64,000 nucleotides of DNA. Origin: Carnobacterium viridans (GTDB lineage Bacteria; Bacillota; Bacilli; Lactobacillales; Carnobacteriaceae). Shown here piece after piece: positions 8,299-17,313 of the stretch. A program made the translations under genes and the position numbers. Numbering within the stretch: the first letter of the stretch is position 1; the number at the start of each line of letters is the position of its first letter. Below the pieces are notes generated by a model. It had not been told where the DNA came from, searched no databases, and saw nothing but the letters and a program-made list of their open reading frames with translations. The stretch spans positions 744,001 through 808,000 of the forward strand of contig NZ_FNJW01000008.1 in assembly GCF_900102725.1 (NCBI RefSeq), written 5' to 3'.

Positions 8299-9642
8299 TT
8301 AATCTTCTTGTAACTCATTTTCTTCATCAACAACGGTGTTTAATCGTTCTACATAAAGACTCACTAATCGTGAACCTTCTATTTTATCGGCTTTTAACAA
8401 GTAATTTTCATACTCCACATTGGCGTTATCATCTGGTTGAGGAATATTTCCGTATTGGGTAATGAAATAACCGGCAATAGAATCCACATCGTTGGATTCT
8501 ATTTCTGTTCCAAAGAACTCATTAAATTTTGACAATTGAGTGGAGCCATCTACTAGATAGATGCTTTCGGATACTTGCTCAATCATGTTATACGTTTCAT
8601 CGTATTCATCATCGATATCCCCTACTATTTCTTCAAGTAAATCTTCTAATGTCACGATACCAACGACACCGCCGTATTCATCATTTAATACTGCAAGTTG
8701 ATTACGTGTACGTCTTAGTTCATACAGTAAATCATCAATATGAATCGTTTCTGGAACAAATAACGCTGGATTTAAAATATCTTTCAAGTCAATATCATCG
8801 ATTTTAGTTGTTCGAGAAGCTTTCAACAAATTCTTAACATGGATGATCCCAATGATTCTGTCTTTATCTTCAAGATAAACTGGAACGCGAGAATAAGGAA
8901 TATCCAATAATTGTGGAATATTCACTTCGCTTCCATCTTTATAATCAATCATATACGTATCAGTACGCGGAACCATGATTTCTCTGGCCATTTTAGTATC
9001 CATAGATAAGATTCCTTTTAGCATAGTAAATTCATCCGGATCAATTGCTCCTGCTATTTGGCTATTTTCTAGATAAGCACGAAATTCATCACGTGTTAAT
9101 TTTTCTTTTTCTTCTGTAAAATCTATGGGTGTTAATCTTTTTAAAATATTTGTTGAAAAAGAAAGCAATCGTACAAAAGGTTTAGCGAATGTTTGTACTA
9201 CTAGAATCGTACCAGAAGTAGCACGAGCAACCTCTTCAGCTTTTTGTAGAGCTACTTGCTTTGGATATAATTCCCCAAATACAAGGGTTATATAAGATAG
9301 CACGATCGTCACGACAAATGTTGCTATTTGTGCCCCACCTGGAATAGTTGATAAATAGGGTTCGAGGCGCGTTGCAAAACTGGTTGCTGCGGATGCACTT
9401 GAAAAGAAGCCTGCTAAGGTTATGGCTACTTGTATAGTAGCTAAGAAGTTATCGGAGTTGCTCAACAGCTTCAAGATATTCAAAGACTTCTTATCGCCTT
9501 TAGCTGCCTTTTCTCTTATTTTTCCTTGATCTATCGAAACGAATGCCATTTCTGCTGATGCAAAAAATGCATTAACTGCTGTCAATATAACGATAATTAA
9601 TATCTGTCCTATCAACGACTGACTATCGGGGTCTGAATTCAT
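8299..9642 (-). CDS. CNNM/CorC (hemolysin C-like) transporter with CBS domains
   Basis: Membrane protein of 447 residues. The DUF21/CNNM domain with about four membrane helices covers residues 10-150 (ILIIVILTAVNAFFASAEMAFVSID at the start), followed by a CBS pair (about 205-340, with REIMVPRTDTYMID and LNDEYGGVVGIVTLEDLLEEIVGDI) and a C-terminal CorC_HlyC domain (350-430). Related proteins such as B. subtilis MpfA (YhdP) are implicated in magnesium export, so Mg2+ or Co2+ handling is the likely role; 'hemolysin' is only a historical name. The start has AAGGAG 10 bases upstream. It is followed by its own terminator. Confidence 0.9.
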   Translation of the reverse strand: MNSDPDSQSLIGQILIIVILTAVNAFFASAEMAFVSIDQGKIREKAAKGDKKSLNILKLLSNSDNFLATIQVAITLAGFFSSASAATSFATRLEPYLSTIPGGAQIATFVVTIVLSYITLVFGELYPKQVALQKAEEVARATSGTILVVQTFAKPFVRLLSFSTNILKRLTPIDFTEEKEKLTRDEFRAYLENSQIAGAIDPDEFTMLKGILSMDTKMAREIMVPRTDTYMIDYKDGSEVNIPQLLDIPYSRVPVYLEDKDRIIGIIHVKNLLKASRTTKIDDIDLKDILNPALFVPETIHIDDLLYELRRTRNQLAVLNDEYGGVVGIVTLEDLLEEIVGDIDDEYDETYNMIEQVSESIYLVDGSTQLSKFNEFFGTEIESNDVDSIAGYFITQYGNIPQPDDNANVEYENYLLKADKIEGSRLVSLYVERLNTVVDEENELQED

Positions 9643-9733
9643 TTATCATTGTCTCCTTCAAATTTTTCTGTTTTTTAACAAAGTAGAAATAATATACCAC
9701 TTTTTTCAACTAATTTCAACTGCTAGTCTTTTA

Positions 9734-11776
9734 CTAGTAAGTATCCATTTTTTCAAGCATTGGAAGCATCGCATCGATGACTGTTCCGCTTGATTTTCCC
9801 TCTATCATAGATACAATCAAGTAACTGCTATTTTCGGCATCAAATGCTAGTAAGAAACCATTTGTTTCTGCATCTTCGCCTTCTGTTTCAGCTTCTCTTG
9901 TTTCTGCTGTACCTGTTTTAGCTGCCGTTTTTTGGTCAATAACAGCTAGTTTATGAGAGGATCCATATTCTTTTTGTACCGTTTGAACTAAATCTTCTTT
10001 AATAATAGCTGCTGATTCTGGTGAGACAACTTGTTTGGGTTCTGCTGTTTCTTGGTCAGCTGTCAGTTTAGGGTACACGAGGTTTCCTTCATTTGCAAAT
10101 GGTGTATACGTTACTGCTTGTTGAATGAGATTAAGCAGCAATTCCCCTTGTCCAAATGCTGTATCTGCCAATTGTCCTTCTGAATCCAGTGTACCACTGT
10201 TAGATATTTGTGCTGGATTCATTGCAATCGGTAATTTCAAATCTTCGCCAAAAACATAGTTAGCTAAGCCTGCTTCATAGACCTCTCTACCCATTTCTAA
10301 TGCTTCTCGTGCAAAATAAATATTATCTGAATAAGCAAATGCATCTGCTAAATTCACACTTGGAGTATCCTTGACACGAGTTACTTTATAGTCGCCCCAA
10401 GAAGCGTCTTTTTGCCAAGATAAGCCAGTGATTTTCTGCGTCTCTTCTGGAATGATTGTTCCTGCATCTAAGCCAATTCCTGCTGTGACCACTTTAAATG
10501 TTGATCCTGGTGCATAACCAGCAGCGTAACGAGCGAGAAACGGACTCTTTGGATCTTCAGCATATGCTTGATAATCCTCTGAACTAATACCGCTTGACAT
10601 CAAGTTCGCATCATAAGATGGTGTGCTGACTAATGCTAACAAGCTACCATCTGTTGGATTCATGAAAACAGCTGAGCCACTCTCGCCTGTTAATTGATCG
10701 TAAGCTGCTTGTTGCATTTCGGCGTCAATGGTCAGTGTAATATCTTCACCATTTTGGACTTCTGTTTCTTGTAACACAGTTTTTAATTCGCCGTCACTTG
10801 TTTGAATCTCTATGCGTCCGCCCTTTTGTCCTCTTAACCGTTCATCGTATGTCGCTTCTAAACCAGATTTCCCAATGCTATCTCCAGTTCTTAGAGTGGG
10901 GTCTTTTTCAATGTCTTCTGCGGAAACTTCTCCAACATATCCGATCAGGTGTGCTGCTGCTTCATTTAAAGGATAAGTACGTGCAGTAATTTCTTGATAC
11001 ACTACTCCAGCAACTTGAGGCAATTCTGCATCCTTAGTCATAGTTTTAAATGGAACAAAACTATCAGGTGTTACCCATCCTTGTTTTAAACGATTTTCCA
11101 ATTCTTCTATGGTTACATCATAGGTTTCAGCAATTTTTTCTAAATTTGTTGTTCTTTGATCATCTTCTCCTAAAGCGGAAGGCTGCATCCCCGCTTGCCA
11201 AGAAGTACCTTCTGTTGCTAATGGAGAGCCGTCTCTATCTAAAAGATCTCCTCTTTCACCGACAGTTGTGATGATTGAAATTTTATCGGTTGGTTCCATA
11301 TCAGGAAAAATAAGATGTGTATTCCAATCTACTTGATACTCATTTTCAATTTGAGACAATGTTGTTTCATAAAGTTTTTCATCTAACGATCCTAAAGCCG
11401 TCTCCATACTAACGGTATAAGACAACGTGTATTGATCTGTTTCTTCATCTTGTGCAAGTTTCAAATCAGATACAGTTAACTCCGCTGCTCCTATACCGCC
11501 ATATACTGTTTCATAACGCTCAGCCATAGATTTTTTTGTATACTCAATTTCTGTCAATGATTCTTCTGAAACTACCTCGCTCATAGCTGCGTAATCTTGT
11601 TTTTCTAAAGCTGCAATAAACGTATCTGCTGCTTTTTGAGCAGCCTTTTCATCTCTTGCTTCAGTCCAAGTAGCATACCCTATGATTCCTCCACCAATCA
11701 CTAAAAGAACAGCTACAGCTATGCTAATTAATGCCCATATTGGAAGCTTTTTGCCTTTCTTATTACTGTTTCTCAT
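9734..11776 (-). CDS. Class B penicillin-binding protein, PBP5/PbpC-like (low-affinity type)
   Basis: Peptidoglycan transpeptidase anchored by one N-terminal membrane helix (residues 12-36). Next come an NTF2-like MecA_N domain (about 45-160), the PBP dimer domain (about 165-330) and the transpeptidase domain. The catalytic motifs are STFK at 425-428, SDN at 483-485 and KTG at 620-622. The length (680) and all three motifs fit Enterococcus faecium PBP5 and B. subtilis PbpC, the group with low beta-lactam affinity. Sequence alone does not show the actual affinity. The start has AGGTG upstream. It lies 22 bases after the gene at 11799, suggesting cotranscription. Confidence 0.92.
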   Translation of the reverse strand: MRNSNKKGKKLPIWALISIAVAVLLVIGGGIIGYATWTEARDEKAAQKAADTFIAALEKQDYAAMSEVVSEESLTEIEYTKKSMAERYETVYGGIGAAELTVSDLKLAQDEETDQYTLSYTVSMETALGSLDEKLYETTLSQIENEYQVDWNTHLIFPDMEPTDKISIITTVGERGDLLDRDGSPLATEGTSWQAGMQPSALGEDDQRTTNLEKIAETYDVTIEELENRLKQGWVTPDSFVPFKTMTKDAELPQVAGVVYQEITARTYPLNEAAAHLIGYVGEVSAEDIEKDPTLRTGDSIGKSGLEATYDERLRGQKGGRIEIQTSDGELKTVLQETEVQNGEDITLTIDAEMQQAAYDQLTGESGSAVFMNPTDGSLLALVSTPSYDANLMSSGISSEDYQAYAEDPKSPFLARYAAGYAPGSTFKVVTAGIGLDAGTIIPEETQKITGLSWQKDASWGDYKVTRVKDTPSVNLADAFAYSDNIYFAREALEMGREVYEAGLANYVFGEDLKLPIAMNPAQISNSGTLDSEGQLADTAFGQGELLLNLIQQAVTYTPFANEGNLVYPKLTADQETAEPKQVVSPESAAIIKEDLVQTVQKEYGSSHKLAVIDQKTAAKTGTAETREAETEGEDAETNGFLLAFDAENSSYLIVSMIEGKSSGTVIDAMLPMLEKMDTY

Positions 11777-11798
11777 TTTTTACACCTGCTTTAGTTTA

Positions 11799-12509
11799 TT
11801 ATTTTCCTTGTGAATCTTGCCGTTCTTCATACTTGATTTCTTCTTGTCCACGGTATTTCTTCATTAATTCGCTAAATAATTTACCATTACTAGGGGGCGT
11901 ATAGGTAATGGCATTAGCGCCAGCTTCTATTGTCTCTTTGATACTTTCATCTGTTGGCCCGCCTGTCGCAATAATGGGCACTTTTGGAAATTTCTTGCGT
12001 ATTTCACGTACAATATGAGCTGTTTGAGCTGCTCCACTGACATTAAGGATGTCTACACCTGCATCCAGTTTTTCTTGAATATTCGTAAATTCAGAAACAA
12101 TAGTTGAAATTATCGGAATATCTACTACTCGATCTACTTGCTGATATGTTTTTGTAGGCGTTGGCGAATTAAGTACGACTCCAATACAACCATGAGCTTC
12201 AGCAAATAAAGCAATATTAGCTGAACGATGTCCATTTGTAATACCTCCGCCAACTCCAGCAATAACTGGCATACTAGCTACAGTAGTGATTCCTTGGATG
12301 ATTGCTGGATGAGGTGAAAACGGATAGACTGCAATAACGGCATCAGCATCATTGTTCAATATAATGGCAATATCCGTTGTAAAAAGTAATGAACGAAATC
12401 TTTTCCCATTTATGATAATGCCACTAGCTGTATCAATAACTTCCGGCACAGATACATAGTGTTTTCTTAAATCAGTAGTGATACTAGGAGAACCTTTTTT
12501 TTCTTCCAT
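11799..12509 (-). CDS. TIM-barrel protein of unknown function, cotranscribed with the PBP
   Basis: Protein of 236 residues that looks like a beta/alpha barrel of the ribulose-phosphate-binding or thiazole-synthase-like type: repeated strand-helix pattern with ADAVIAVYPFSP, MPVIAGVGGGITNGHRSA, GVDILNVSGAAQTAHIV and the phosphate-binding-like end VPIIATGGPTDESIKETIEAGANAITYTPP. I cannot name the substrate, and I see no known catalytic signature. The start has GAGGTG upstream. It is the first gene of a likely two-gene unit with the penicillin-binding protein, which hints at a link with the envelope, but that is inference only. Confidence 0.75.
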   Translation of the reverse strand: MEEKKGSPSITTDLRKHYVSVPEVIDTASGIIINGKRFRSLLFTTDIAIILNNDADAVIAVYPFSPHPAIIQGITTVASMPVIAGVGGGITNGHRSANIALFAEAHGCIGVVLNSPTPTKTYQQVDRVVDIPIISTIVSEFTNIQEKLDAGVDILNVSGAAQTAHIVREIRKKFPKVPIIATGGPTDESIKETIEAGANAITYTPPSNGKLFSELMKKYRGQEEIKYEERQDSQGK

Positions 12510-12655
12510 TTTTTCACCTCATTAGTAAATTTATACTGTTTATTTTAACGAATGTTTACTCTAATTGCTATCATTCTGTCATTTTATGAAGCGATTTCTT
12601 TCTTTAGTAAGAGGAAGACCTGATTCATTCTTGAGAAGGAACCAAGTCTATCTTC

Positions 12656-13294
12656 TTAATCATACCGATTTAAGTTGTATTGTTCGATTAATCGAATCAG
12701 TTTTTCTGGGTAGTCTGGATCTGTAGCATAGCCGCTTTCTTGTAAAGCGTAAGCCGCTTCTTTATAATTTGCTGCTGTTAAGACTTTCGCATATTGATTT
12801 TCATTCCATGTTGTTCCTTTAGTAAACAATTCAGAGTGATCTTCCATAGACTCTTGCCAAGTTGCATACTTTCTGAAATCAGCTTTAATTTCAATCCACT
12901 CGCCATTTACATATTCTTTCGTTTTCATCGTTGCAATTGGTTCTGAATCGCTGCCTTTGATTCCGTAATAATTATTATTTTTAACCGAAAGCTCACTATT
13001 GCCCCAATCTGATTCAAGTATCGCTTGTGCAATACTGATACTAGGCAAGACTCCATACTTTTCTTGCAACACTTTAGAATAATCTGCAATTTGGACAATA
13101 AACTGTTCTTCATTTAGAGACTCCTCTTGCGGAACGTGCACTTCTGAGACCTCTTGACCTAAAAAATAGAGTGTGCCAAGGAAGACAAAAACAAAAACAA
13201 AAAGAGTCATCATGATATAGCTAGGAGATATTTTTTTGTTATACTTGCGTTTAGTTGTTTTGTAGATTTTCTTTTTTTGCTTTTTAAGGGGCAC
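12656..13294 (-). CDS. Glucosaminidase-type peptidoglycan hydrolase (GH73, LytG-like)
   Basis: Cell-wall hydrolase of 212 residues. A basic N-terminus (KKQKKKIYKTTKRKYNKK) precedes one membrane segment (about residues 27-46), then a GH73 domain with the catalytic glutamate in SIAQAILESDWGNSELS and the NNYYGIKG motif. The end YATDPDYPEKLIRLIEQYNLNRYD is typical of the family. It probably cleaves N-acetylglucosaminyl bonds in glycan strands. The start is GTG 13294, with AGAGGA 8-9 bases upstream. It follows the carboxypeptidase gene after 41 bases, so the two are probably cotranscribed. Confidence 0.9.
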   Translation of the reverse strand: MPLKKQKKKIYKTTKRKYNKKISPSYIMMTLFVFVFVFLGTLYFLGQEVSEVHVPQEESLNEEQFIVQIADYSKVLQEKYGVLPSISIAQAILESDWGNSELSVKNNNYYGIKGSDSEPIATMKTKEYVNGEWIEIKADFRKYATWQESMEDHSELFTKGTTWNENQYAKVLTAANYKEAAYALQESGYATDPDYPEKLIRLIEQYNLNRYD

Positions 13295-13335
13295 GTCTTT
13301 CTTCCTCTCATTTTAAAAAATTCATAAAAATAAGA

Positions 13336-14133
13336 TTACTTACCAGCTTCGTTTAATAAGGCGATATATTCTTCTAAAGACAAGTTATAGTTTTTCATGT
13401 AAGCTGCATTTTCTTTGCCAACATAACGAAAATGCCATGATTCGTATTCAATTCCTGTTTCTGCTTCTTTACCTTTAGGGAATCGAAGAACAAATCCATA
13501 ATCAGCTGCATGTTCAACCAGCCACTGTTGAGAGGCTTGAGTATCAAATTCAGCAATCAACCCTTTTCCAGAATTCAACCATTCAGTATCCATCACATCA
13601 ATTGCAAGGCCTGTGTGATGCTCGCTGCCACCAGGTATAGCGATATAATCTTCCGTCAGCTTAACAGCTTCTTCTTTAGAATGCCCTTCATCTACATACT
13701 TTTGAATGCTATTATTGTAATTGGTTGTCTGCAATTCAACGGAACGGAATGTAGAAACAGCTATGATTTCATGACCTGCTTCTTTTCCAGCATCGGTCAT
13801 TGCAGTATACTCTTCAATAATTCGTTGATCTACCAACAATCCATTTGAATTTGGCAAGGCACTTAAAGGTCTTTCAATCGATTCATCTATTTTTGTCCAG
13901 TTATTGACTAATTCTAGATTCCAATCTTCTGTTGAGGCGTCCGGTAAAGCGTCTAGCATGGCTTGATGTTCTGCTTCTTCTGCTAATTTTTGTTCTTCTT
14001 CTGGCGTTAAAGAAACACTTGAAGAGCTCGTTTCTGCAGATTGACTAGACTGAACGGATGCTTCTTGGTTGAATTGTTCACACCCTCCTAATATACCTGT
14101 TGCTATCAGTAGTAGTGCTAAATTTTTCTTCAT
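13336..14133 (-). CDS. D,D/L,D-carboxypeptidase lipoprotein (VanY/LdcB family)
   Basis: Peptidoglycan carboxypeptidase of 265 residues. A lipoprotein signal peptide ends in the lipobox LGGC with the modified cysteine at residue 18, followed by a Ser/Glu-rich linker. The VanY/M15B zinc site is complete: SEHHTGLAIDVMD (SxHxxGxAxD) and ESWHFRYVG. The family trims stem peptides; LdcB/DacB proteins cut tetrapeptides to tripeptides, and that is a plausible role. The start has GGAG about 10 bases upstream. It is upstream of the GH73 glucosaminidase, making a two-gene wall-remodelling unit. Confidence 0.92.
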   Translation of the reverse strand: MKKNLALLLIATGILGGCEQFNQEASVQSSQSAETSSSSVSLTPEEEQKLAEEAEHQAMLDALPDASTEDWNLELVNNWTKIDESIERPLSALPNSNGLLVDQRIIEEYTAMTDAGKEAGHEIIAVSTFRSVELQTTNYNNSIQKYVDEGHSKEEAVKLTEDYIAIPGGSEHHTGLAIDVMDTEWLNSGKGLIAEFDTQASQQWLVEHAADYGFVLRFPKGKEAETGIEYESWHFRYVGKENAAYMKNYNLSLEEYIALLNEAGK

Positions 14134-14281
14134 TTTTTAAAGACTCCAATCTACTTTTACATATTGTGATTCATCAAAAACACACTAGGATATGAAGTTA
14201 GTGCACTTTTGATTTTACTCCTTTATAATAACATTAATACCGATTAATTTTAACAGTAAATCTTTTTTTGGAGGACTATGA

Positions 14282-15295
14282 ATGAAAAATGAACCATTAA
14301 CAAATCACCTTTACAAAGCCTCTCAAGGTATTGCTGCTGCTGTAGTGGCAACTTTAGGTATTGGGCTGCTAATTCAAAGTATTGGAGAATTATTGGGCTT
14401 TTCTACACTTATTACGATTGGTGCAGTTACAAAGACTTTGTTGATTCCCGGCTTAGGTATTGGGATTAGTTATTATTTAAAGACCGATATTCTTACCTTA
14501 TTGAGTGCAACTGCAGCCGGTGTTATCGGCGGTCGTGCCTATCTTTTTTCCGATGGCATACTTTCTTTAAAAAGTGGTGAACCTGTTGGCGCTTTAGTTG
14601 CAATTGGTACCGCCATTGTAGTAGGTACCTTTTTATTTAACAAAACGCGCTTTAATATGATACTAGTACCTTTTGCAAGTATTTTAATCAGTGGATTAGT
14701 GGGTTACTTTTTATCTGCCCCAATCGCCTATACATTGAATAACGCTTCTTTACTGATTACTTCCTCTGTAGCTGGGTTTCCGCTTTTATCTTCAATGGTT
14801 TTAGGGCTGGTTTTTGGTTTACTTATTTTATCTCCTGCTTCATCTGCAGCTATTGCACTTGCTTTGCAACTGGATGGTTCTGCTGGAGCAGCTGCTTTAA
14901 TTGGATGTAGTGTGCAATTCACTGTCTTTGCTTTTCTGAGTTTGAAAGACAATGATGCCGGTACATTTCTTGCCCAACTAATCATTACACCAAAACTTCA
15001 AACAGGAAATATTCTTAAACACCCTAAAGTGGCATTGTTTCCACTGATTCTTGGAACGCTATTAGCTCCTGTGGGGGTTCTGATATTTGGTTTGGAAGCT
15101 TCTGCTGAAATTGCAGGGATGGGGTTATGCGCTTTAGTCGCTGTTTTTGGAATTGCTTCTTCTCAAGGAATAGGTGCTACATTTTCTTATCTTTTTATTG
15201 TTGTTGTTTTACCCGCTCTTTTAACCCTGCTGTTTAAACCCTTTATTATCAAATCAAACCTTCTAAAACCCAATGATTTAAAAATTATCATTTAA
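14282..15295 (+). CDS. PTS transporter subunit IIC-like membrane protein (PTS_EIIC_2 type)
   Basis: Very hydrophobic protein of 337 residues with about 9-10 membrane segments. The composition and motifs (LLIPGLGIGISYYL, ATAAGVIGGRAYLFSDG, SPASSAAIALALQLDGSAGAAALIGC, GIASSQGIGATFSY) fit the PTS_EIIC_2 family. No phosphorylatable IIA or IIB domain is present here, and none is encoded nearby, so true PTS sugar uptake is doubtful and the substrate is unknown. The start has TGGAGG upstream. It is transcribed alone, divergent from the carboxypeptidase gene, and ends at a hairpin terminator. Confidence 0.8.
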   Translation: MKNEPLTNHLYKASQGIAAAVVATLGIGLLIQSIGELLGFSTLITIGAVTKTLLIPGLGIGISYYLKTDILTLLSATAAGVIGGRAYLFSDGILSLKSGEPVGALVAIGTAIVVGTFLFNKTRFNMILVPFASILISGLVGYFLSAPIAYTLNNASLLITSSVAGFPLLSSMVLGLVFGLLILSPASSAAIALALQLDGSAGAAALIGCSVQFTVFAFLSLKDNDAGTFLAQLIITPKLQTGNILKHPKVALFPLILGTLLAPVGVLIFGLEASAEIAGMGLCALVAVFGIASSQGIGATFSYLFIVVVLPALLTLLFKPFIIKSNLLKPNDLKIII

Positions 15296-15297
15296 TT

Positions 15298-15335
15298 AAA
15301 AGAAGTTAACAGAATGAACTCTGTCAACTTCTTTT
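15298..15335 (+). terminator. Terminator of the EIIC-like gene
   Basis: Stem AAAAGAAGTTAACAG with CTGTCAACTTCTTTT (one mismatch) just after the stop codon. Confidence 0.8.
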
Positions 15336-15360
15336 ATCGTTTAACGAAAAAGCTAGGCAT

Positions 15361-15447
15361 TTTTCCATTGAGATTCACTCTTCAGATTCTGAGCTTTTTT
15401 TCAGTAAATGACGCAATGCGCGGGATACTCTTGTTTTTAATTACTGA
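15361..15447 (+). repeat. Degenerate solitary copy of the hairpin-array unit
   Basis: The core GACGCAATGCGCGGGATACT (15410-15429) closely matches the loop GTCGCAATGCGCGGAATGCT of the array units at 27029 and 27152. It is enclosed by its own short stem TCAGTAA (15401-15407)/TTACTGA (15441-15447). The rest of 15336-15473 shows nothing else. Confidence 0.55.
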
Positions 15448-15473
15448 TAATCGTTAAGTCTCTAAACATGGAG

Positions 15474-15992
15474 CTATACGTCTTGAATATTTTGATTGAA
15501 CCATTCTAATAAATTTGGTTTATCGGTTTTTATTTGTTGTTGGATAACTCCAGGTAAACGCAATTCGATGATGTCTTTGTAACTCCAAAAATCGTACTCC
15601 ACTTCAATTCTAAGAATAGTCGTATTCTGTTTTCGATGGTGCTCAGTCAATTGTTCTGCCGTTTCCTTTTTAAATTCGAGCTCAGCGGTACCAGTGTTTA
15701 CCCACTTTTGTGCTACATGAAATTTAATGGCTAAATATTCATTAACTGGATTGGCTTTAACTTCTGGGAAAAACGTAGCATTTCGACAAACTTTTTGAAC
15801 TAGCATCCATTCATAGTCTGTAAACAATCGCGAAATCTTATTCATATTTTCAGGTTTTAATCCTTGGTTACCTTTCTTCCATCGGTCCCAACTTTGTGGT
15901 GAAATGCCTAATTGTGAGGTATAAAAAGCTTTTTCGCTAACAAACTGCTCCTTTATTGCTCTTAAAACAATTTCTACTAACGCTTCATGCAT
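15474..15992 (-). CDS. Hypothetical protein with an N-terminal helix-turn-helix-like segment
   Basis: I do not recognise a named family. The protein has 172 residues. Residues about 15-60 (EKAFYTSQLGISPQSWDRWKKGNQGLKPENMNKI, given here in parts: SEKAFYTSQLGISPQSW and RWKKGNQGLKPENM) look like a Cro/C1-type helix-turn-helix with an 'S..W..WK.G' pattern. The C-terminal half is mixed alpha/beta without known motifs. The ATG at 15992 is preferred because AAGGGG lies about 10 bases upstream; the ATG three codons earlier touches that site. It may be a transcription regulator, but no target is evident. It is transcribed divergently from the oxidoreductase at 16199. Confidence 0.7.
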   Translation of the reverse strand: MHEALVEIVLRAIKEQFVSEKAFYTSQLGISPQSWDRWKKGNQGLKPENMNKISRLFTDYEWMLVQKVCRNATFFPEVKANPVNEYLAIKFHVAQKWVNTGTAELEFKKETAEQLTEHHRKQNTTILRIEVEYDFWSYKDIIELRLPGVIQQQIKTDKPNLLEWFNQNIQDV

Positions 15993-16198
15993 TTTGATCA
16001 TTCCCCTTTCAGTTCATAAATCTATCCAATAAGTGCTACTTTCATTTTACACCTATTACGTTAACTTTCAAATTTGAACACCTTAGTTCTATCGCTTTTT
16101 TATAAAAAAGAATTCGGATTACTTTCCTCCTTCAATCCAGCGTTTTTCAATGGTAGAATAGAATCACTATGGTTCAAATAAATTTTAGGAGGCTTTCC

Positions 16199-17167
16199 AT
16201 GAGAAAATTAAATTGGGGAATTTTAGGTTTAGGTCAAATAGCAACTGAATTTGCGGAAGCGTTTGATGTTGAAAATGCCGTACTTTATGCTGCCGGTTCA
16301 CGAAATGATGAAAAAGCAGCTGCATTTGCCAAAAACTATGCGCTTGAAAAGTCATATGGTTCATATGATGCGCTACTAGAAGACCCGTCTATTGACGTTG
16401 TTTATATTGCTACACCACATAGCCATCATGCTGAATTGATTTTAAAAAGTTTAGAACATGGCAAACACGTTTTATCAGAAAAAGCCATCACCATGAATAA
16501 TGATCAATTGACTCAAGCTATGAAGTTAGCGAAAGAGAAAAAATTAGTATTAGCAGAAGCAATGGTCATTTATCATATGCCCCTTTACCGCAAACTAAAA
16601 GAAATCGCTCAAAGTGGATCGCTTGGAAAGTTAAAGATGATTCAAGTTTCATTCGGAAGTTTAAAAGAAAAAGATCCAGCCAATCGTTTTTTTAACAAAG
16701 ATCTTGCTGGTGGAGCGTTATTAGATATTGGAATTTACGCTCTATCATTTGCTCGCTTTTTCTTAACTAGTCAGCCCAAAGAAATTCATACAACAATGAA
16801 TTTTTACGAAACAGGTGTAGATGAGCAGTCAGGAATCTTATTAAAGAATGATCAAAATGAATTGGCTACTATCTCTCTTACTTTTAGAGCTAAAATGCCA
16901 AAGACAGGTATCGTTGCATTTGAAAATGGCTTTATTACAGTTAATGATTTCCCTCGTGCAGACAAAGCAACTGTAACTATGCCGGATGGTTCAGTGGAAA
17001 CTGTTGAAGCTGGAGATACCAAGCAAGCTATGAATTACGAAATAGCTGATATTACGGATATGATTCTGTCAGATGGTCCTAATCCATCACTTGCCCTAAC
17101 GCATGATGTAATGGAAATCATGGATACATTACGAAAGGATTGGGGACTTCACTACGATTTCGAATAA
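16199..17167 (+). CDS. Gfo/Idh/MocA-family oxidoreductase
   Basis: NAD(P)-dependent oxidoreductase of 322 residues. The N-terminal Rossmann fold (NWGILGLGQIATEFAEAF) is followed by the family motif YIATPHSHHAELILKSLEHGKHVLSEK with the conserved EK and the C-terminal alpha/beta domain with GGALLDIGIYALSFARFF. Family members act on sugars, inositols or trans-dihydrodiols; the substrate is not evident. The start at 16199 is chosen because TAGGAGG lies about 7 bases upstream; an earlier in-frame ATG at 16169 has no such site. It is a single-gene transcript with a terminator. Confidence 0.92.
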   Translation: MRKLNWGILGLGQIATEFAEAFDVENAVLYAAGSRNDEKAAAFAKNYALEKSYGSYDALLEDPSIDVVYIATPHSHHAELILKSLEHGKHVLSEKAITMNNDQLTQAMKLAKEKKLVLAEAMVIYHMPLYRKLKEIAQSGSLGKLKMIQVSFGSLKEKDPANRFFNKDLAGGALLDIGIYALSFARFFLTSQPKEIHTTMNFYETGVDEQSGILLKNDQNELATISLTFRAKMPKTGIVAFENGFITVNDFPRADKATVTMPDGSVETVEAGDTKQAMNYEIADITDMILSDGPNPSLALTHDVMEIMDTLRKDWGLHYDFE

Positions 17168-17197
17168 ACTTTCTTAGTTCTCACTTTATATATAACT

Positions 17198-17243
17198 AAA
17201 GCCAATGAACTGTCCTACTTTACAAGGACAAGTCATTGGCTTT
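17198..17243 (+). terminator. Terminator of the oxidoreductase gene
   Basis: Long stem AAAGCCAATGA...TCATTGGCTTT extended inward by CTGTCC/GGACAAG pairing, 30 bases after the stop. Confidence 0.85.
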
Positions 17244-17313
17244 AACTTTATTAAGACCTATTTAAAATGCAAATAGAGGATTACAAATAAGTTGTTTTGC
17301 AATTTCAATTCTT

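Noticed and set aside
8169-8462. Plus-strand open frame over the hairpin and the end of the CNNM gene
   Set aside because: It overlaps a well-supported gene and a strong terminator and has no ribosome binding site.
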